64,000 bases of DNA. It comes from Condylostoma magnum (Eukaryota; Ciliophora; Heterotrichea; Heterotrichida; Condylostomatidae). Of the stretch, positions 59,856 through 64,000 are shown one piece after another (position 1 is the first letter of the stretch; the number at the start of each line of letters is the position of its first letter). The position numbers were made by a program, and so were the translations under genes. The stretch spans positions 1 to 64,000 of the forward strand of contig CAKKTI010000081.1 in the NCBI GenBank assembly GCA_920105805.1. The letters run 5' to 3'. The notes beneath the pieces were generated by a model that worked only from the letters and a program-made list of their open reading frames with translations, searched no databases and was not told the DNA's origin.

Positions 59856-60578
59856 ATGTTAAACTTTATTGTATTTTTAGTAATTTTAGCAAATTCTTAG
59901 GAAGTTAGATGCACTAAGGCTGATTTTTCCCCTGCTAATCACAGAATGTCCTTTAGATTAACACCGTTGCCTTATAGTTACAATGCACTTGAGCCTTAGC
60001 TATGATCTTAGATAGTTTACTTTCACCATCATCGGCATTAATAACAAGCGATTGATAATTTAAACGATTTAGTTAGTGAGTAAACGGACTATTATACATT
60101 TACAGCTTGGGAACTGCTTATAAGATATGGTAATTAAAACGAGAATTTAGCTTATTGGAGTGGAAAGTACTATAATCACGGGTTATTTTGATGGATTTTA
60201 GCACCATAATAGTGTAATTCTGGTGTTCCTTAAGGATAACTAAGGGAAAGAATTAACAGGAATTGGGGAAGTTTTGAAACATTTCGTTAAGATTTCATGT
60301 AAGAAGCTAATAACTTATTTGGATCTGGGTGAATATGGCTTTGCTCGGATAACTAAGGACAGTTGTATATATAAGGTTCTTATGGGGAAGGTAATCCCCT
60401 TATAGATGGTAATTGTTTTCCAGTACTAGGAATTGACTTATGGGAACATTCTTATTTTCTGTACTATCTCAGCAGTAGAAACACTTATTTACAATTCATA
60501 TGAAGCTTACTTGACTGGCAGTTAATTGGATACTTTTATGAGCAATACGCGTCTAGAGGCCTACCAGTTCCTATTTAG
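59856..60578 (+). CDS. Fe/Mn superoxide dismutase with signal peptide
   Basis: A 240-residue Fe/Mn SOD (2 superoxide to O2 and H2O2). Metal ligands are visible: His in VYFHHHRHQQAIDNLN, His in YYNHGLFWWILAP, and Asp and His in LGIDLWEHSYFLYY. Trp in LFWWIL and SGWIWL is TGA (60189, 60330), an independent check of the code. The N-terminus MLNFIVFLVILANSQEVRC is a signal peptide rather than a mitochondrial presequence, so a secreted or luminal enzyme is predicted. The end is GLPVPI before TAG, 14 bp before the next ATG. Metal choice cannot be read by eye. Confidence 0.94.
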
Positions 60579-60591
60579 TAATTTATATAAA

Positions 60592-61788
60592 ATGATAATA
60601 AAAAGAGCTCTTTCATATACTCCTAAGATCGAGCTTTTTGACCCAAACAGCGTCTCTATTCCTATTTTTAGAGTATTAGACTTAGAAGGTAACATAATAA
60701 AAGGAGCTGAGAGCTATGCATAATTAGATAAAAACCTTATTTTAAAATTATACAATACAATGATAGAAGTATAGCACTTTGATACATTGGCATTTGACTT
60801 ATAAAGACAGGGTAAAATATCATTTTACATATCAAATACTGGTGAGGAAGCGGTACAAGTAGGCTGTGCAGCGGGTTTGAATTCTAAAGATTGAATCTGT
60901 CCTTAATACCGGGAATTAGGAGTCTTCCTATGACGAGGCTATACACTAACAGACTGCATGAATTAGCTCTACAGTAACAAATACGACAGAGGGGAAGGCA
61001 AGCAAAAGCCGATTCACTATGGAGCCCCTGAACTTTATGTATAACATGTCGCATCACCTCTTTGCACATAAGTTCCACAAGCTGCAGGTATTGGCTACTC
61101 TTATAAATTAAAAAGGATTGAGTAAATTTGCTGTGCTATTTTTGGAGACGGCGCATCCTCTGAAGGTGATTTTCATGCTGGGTTGAATTTCGCAGCTACT
61201 TTGAACTCTTAAGTACTGTACCTATGCAGGAATAATCAAATTGCTATAAGTACTCCTTCCTATTAATAGTACGGAGGAAATGGAATAGCGGAGAGAGGTA
61301 TAGGATATGGGATAAAATCTATGAAATGTGATGGCAATGATATCCTAGCAGTGTTCAATGCTGTAAAGGAAGCTAGGGAGACTATTTTAAAGGATAAAAG
61401 GCCTGTTTTACTTGAGTGTATTACTTATAGAAGAGGGCATCACTCAACTGCTGATGATTACTCTAGATATAGAGATCTGTAGGAATTATAATACTGAGAA
61501 AAGGAAAATAACCCGATCCTAAGGCTAGAGAAGTTCTTAATAAAGGCCGGATGGCTCAATGACAGTGAAGTGCAAGATCTACACTAAGACACAAGACAAA
61601 AAGTGCTCAAAATATAAAGAAAAGCGTCTTAAGTTAAATACCATCCTTGAAAGTGCATGTTTGACAATGTATGGGACTAAAAGCCACTATTACTAAGCCA
61701 ACAACAAGAGGAGTTAGAGAACCACCTAAAGAAGTATAGATAACACTACAACCTAGAATCCTACGAGTCTAATTAGCAATTTTCATAA
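60592..61788 (+). CDS. BCKDHA: Branched-chain 2-oxoacid dehydrogenase E1 alpha
   Basis: A 398-residue thiamine-diphosphate enzyme of branched-chain amino-acid catabolism (mitochondrial matrix). Strong blocks: ISFYISNTGEEAVQVG, GEGKQKPIHYGAPELY, ASPLCTQVPQAAGIGYSYKL, CAIFGDGASSEGDFHAGLNF (TPP/Mg motif), LCRNNQIAISTPSYQQYGGN, GIGYGIKSMKCDGND and ITYRRGHHSTADDYSRYRDL. The C-terminus ELENHLKKYRQHYNLESYE matches the family end. The stop TAA at 61786 follows a few residues later, which shows that TAA can terminate. The presequence is at most ~12 residues (MIIKRALSYTPK). Confidence 0.95.
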
Positions 61789-61794
61789 ATAAAA

Positions 61795-62280
61795 ATGATA
61801 TAAGCAGCTAATCCAAAGTTGACTTCCTACTCCCCAGACGGGTTTGGAAGGGACACTTACATTATGAGTGATAACGGTGGAATTCATAGAGACTTATAGA
61901 ACCCTAGGAATGGATCTTAATCGCCCAGATGCAGATAGTATAGATAACCATCGCCTAGACTTGAGTCAAAACCGATCAAATATAGGCCCGATGGAAGTGG
62001 AAGGGACTTTTATATTACCACTAACCACGGAGGATTGTTTAAGCAAAACCCCAACGGAACTTTTTATAACTCCCTGAGGAAGGATCAAAGAAGGGTAGCA
62101 CCTGATCCGTTTATAAGGACTGTATAATAATGGCTGCCGTCGTTTGAAATGGCTAAAAGTAGGGCTATTTATAATTAGCAGTAAACGGCCGTGAGAAGAC
62201 TAAGTCAGCCTAGAAATAGAGCGGTTGAGAGAGAGATCATTTCACCTTTTAAGAGGTAGATTACTAATTTTATAGCCTAA
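61795..62280 (+). CDS. PDGxGRDxYI-motif protein, possibly ciliary
   Basis: A 161-residue protein with two copies of a PDG-[FS]-GRD-[TF]-YI motif (YSPDGFGRDTYIMSDNGG and YRPDGSGRDFYITTNHGG). Each is followed by a basic, Pro-containing stretch and QNP-type turns (DPFIRTVQQWLP). Motifs of this form occur in small conserved proteins of ciliates and other flagellated protists. A microtubule-lumen role is my guess, not shown. The ATG follows the BCKDHA stop by six bases in the same frame. TAATAA end. Confidence 0.7.
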
Positions 62281-62311
62281 TAAACGCATATCAAAAACAG
62301 TCTTTACTAAA

Positions 62312-63058
62312 CTACTCCTCCATTCCGTGTATTCCTAAGTAATAAACACAGGTGTTATCAGCACCATAGTTACTCTACACTTCAAATACCACCTTTTATG
62401 TAACAACGTCGCAATTTTACTAACATTCGAACTTTTATATCTATATTTACTCGTTCTAAAGCAACTATAACTCATATTCTCCAATCAGTATTAAATTATT
62501 ATCTATTTTAGCCTTAGCAACTATAAGTCTAGGCGCATTTGAGCTATCTTATTTCTGCATAAAACTTACAAGTAACTACCCTATAGCAATTTACTGTATT
62601 CTTATAGGCTAAGCCAGCTAAACAGTAACAAAGGCCTTATCTCCTACAAAACCCCAGCACTCCCCAGGCAGAAATGAGTCATTAAGCATCTTTATAGCTG
62701 AGTTTCTAAACACTAAATTACTATATCCATGTGAAGTCTCGTTTAATACGATTTTACCTCCATTTAACTCAGAGGCATAATTTATCTTTAACTCCTCCAA
62801 ATTTTACTGCTCATTTATCTAAATAACTTGATTTGAGGTTATAAAGTAAGGGTAAAATTAAGTAGAATCATAAACAGTAGTTAAACATAGAATTGCACCA
62901 GCTAACGTAAGTGCAAAAGTTGTCCCGCAAAACACTTTTATAGCATTTTTCGGCTTTTAAACTGCTGTATGTGCCCACTAGTTCCTAAGGTCGCCGTATG
63001 CTTAGTAGTTTTATTATTGGTTATCTATCTATCTCTATTGCTTACTCTTTTATAGCAT
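62312..63058 (-). CDS. SUN-domain membrane protein
   Basis: A 248-residue protein. The N-terminal ~37 residues are Gln-rich (MLQKSKQQRQIDN), a TM segment lies at ~38-60 (VFCGTTFALTLAGAILCLTT), and a SUN domain follows at ~110-245: NSAIKMLNDSFLPGECWGFV, then GDKAFVTVQLAQPIRIQQIA, APRLIVAKAKID, IGEYEL, and CDVVTQKVVFEVQSNYGADN then TCVYYLGIHG. The paired Cys and the closing Y-x-L-G-I-H-G are family hallmarks. SUN proteins span the inner nuclear membrane and bind KASH peptides. This one is short and lacks a coiled coil. TAG end. Confidence 0.88.
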
Positions 63059-63092
63059 TTTATTATATTAACGACATATTAGACTGGGATAA

Positions 63093-63995
63093 ATGCAGGG
63101 AAAGAAGGAGATTTAAATGGAGGTCAGGGATGTAAAACAAAGGCAGTTCTAGTTGCTGACTTCTATCAAATAAAGCAAAATTAATGTACTAAACTCACCG
63201 CCGAGAAAATAGGATGAAATGCATATAAGGAAAGCTTGAAATTCCTATAAAAAGTTTAAGGGGGAAGTAAGGTCTTGTTCTACTCAAAATCAACAAAAGC
63301 AAATCATTATAAAGAAAAAATAGCACATACCAATTAAAAGCAATACTAGGAATATAAAGGCTTAAAACAACTTGTTGAGTAATTTAAAGTAGCAAGATAT
63401 CAGAAGAATAAAAACTAGAGCAGGTAGTGGAAATAAAATTGACTTATACAGTGAATCTTTTTCATAGTCGAAAGAAGTCAATGGAAGATTAACACCACAG
63501 TTCTCCCATTTGGACGGTAAGGTAAAATTTTGGCTCGATTTACCTACCTTTAAGGAGTACTGTACTTAGTAGGGGTAAGATTCTAGTAGAGGTAACAGGG
63601 AGCAGAGAATTATGAATAGGATCAATATGTCTATAGACTAGAATAAGAATTTTTATAAAGAAATCGAAGGAATGGATGTGCTGCTAGAGTATGGACTAGA
63701 TTGAAATAAAGATAGAATCATATTGAAACGATTATAGGAGAATCCTAATCTAAGATCTTTATTAGTTAAAAACTATTACGAAATGACACAAAGCAAAAAT
63801 ATAAGTAGCAGAGTTTTGAATAGAAATAGAAAAAGGACAAATATTGATAGAAGTTATTAATAATTAAGAGACTCAAACACTTTAGATAACAGGGAAGCGT
63901 AAGGTACTAATGCTGTAAAGAGTATATAAAAGTGTATGTAAAGATTTCATAAATCCAAAAACTAATAGGAGGAGTTACTATAGAGTATGCTTTAA
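63093..63995 (+). CDS. Basic protein, unknown (300 aa)
   Basis: Starts at ATG 63093 (MQGKKEIQMEVRDVKQRQFQ); an in-frame ATG lies at 63117. It is very basic and Gln/Asn/Arg-rich (KQIIIKKKQHIPIKSNTRNI). One more ordered segment at ~145-225 contains VKFWLDLPTFKEYC and DVLLEYGLDWNKDRIILKRL. It ends LLQSML before TAATAA at the window edge, so it appears complete. No domain is recognised. It is divergent to the SUN gene, with 34 bp between starts. Confidence 0.6.
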
Positions 63996-64000
63996 TAATT

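Overview
This window is the end of a chromosome from a ciliate macronucleus-type genome. It opens with twelve exact copies of an 8-base telomeric repeat (ACACCCTT, i.e. G-strand TGTAAGGG). The rest is strongly A+T-rich and packed with 48 protein genes (about one per 1.3 kb). No tRNA, rRNA, transposon or CRISPR array was found. Almost no gene is open under the standard code. Translation becomes coherent when TAA and TAG are read as Gln and TGA as Trp. Stops are placed mainly where homology ends and where a neighbouring gene starts a few bases later. Most are TAA or TAG, and at least one (a KGEL-ended ER protein) is best read as TGA. So all three codons appear to be both sense and stop, the Condylostoma-type ambiguous code (NCBI table 28). 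One probable 15-nt intron, the 8-mer telomere and this code together suggest a heterotrich-like ciliate. The species is not determined.

Layout. 1-2000: telomere, sparse subtelomere and one secreted Notch-repeat (LNR) protein. 2-13 kb: three coiled-coil proteins, an actin-related protein, a CTD-type phosphatase and a membrane protein. 13-21 kb: an IQ/coiled-coil protein, an Atg1/ULK-like kinase, a 703-residue protein and a TGS1-like methyltransferase. 20.8-30 kb: an EFHC/Rib72-like ciliary protein, a bacterial-type glucokinase ending in SKL, a METTL13-like methyltransferase and a WD40 plus 6-TM channel fusion. 30.8-41 kb: a 2OG-Fe oxygenase, an IQ protein, an ADP-ribosylglycohydrolase, two pseudokinases, an LNR-TM-RING-H2 protein, an ankyrin protein and a RING/coiled-coil protein. 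41-48 kb: a SHIPPO-type protein, a tubulin-tyrosine-ligase-like enzyme and a divergent kinesin. 48-64 kb: Fcf2, CHIP/STUB1, a 1101-residue coiled-coil protein, an assembly gap with duplicated flanks, a protease-like/kelch fusion, a CDPK, a Canopy protein, ALKBH8, Fe/Mn superoxide dismutase, BCKDH E1-alpha, a PDGxGRDxYI protein and a SUN-domain protein.

Functional threads. Several genes fit cilia and the cortical cytoskeleton (EFHC, TTLL, kinesin, SHIPPO, IQ and coiled-coil proteins). Others fit tRNA/rRNA/snRNA modification (ALKBH8, Fcf2, TGS1-like) and protein quality control or ubiquitin (CHIP, two RING proteins, Canopy). Genes are not in operons, but spacing is extreme. Divergent starts can be 5 bp apart, convergent stop codons can overlap, and tandem genes can be 6-9 bp apart in the same frame.
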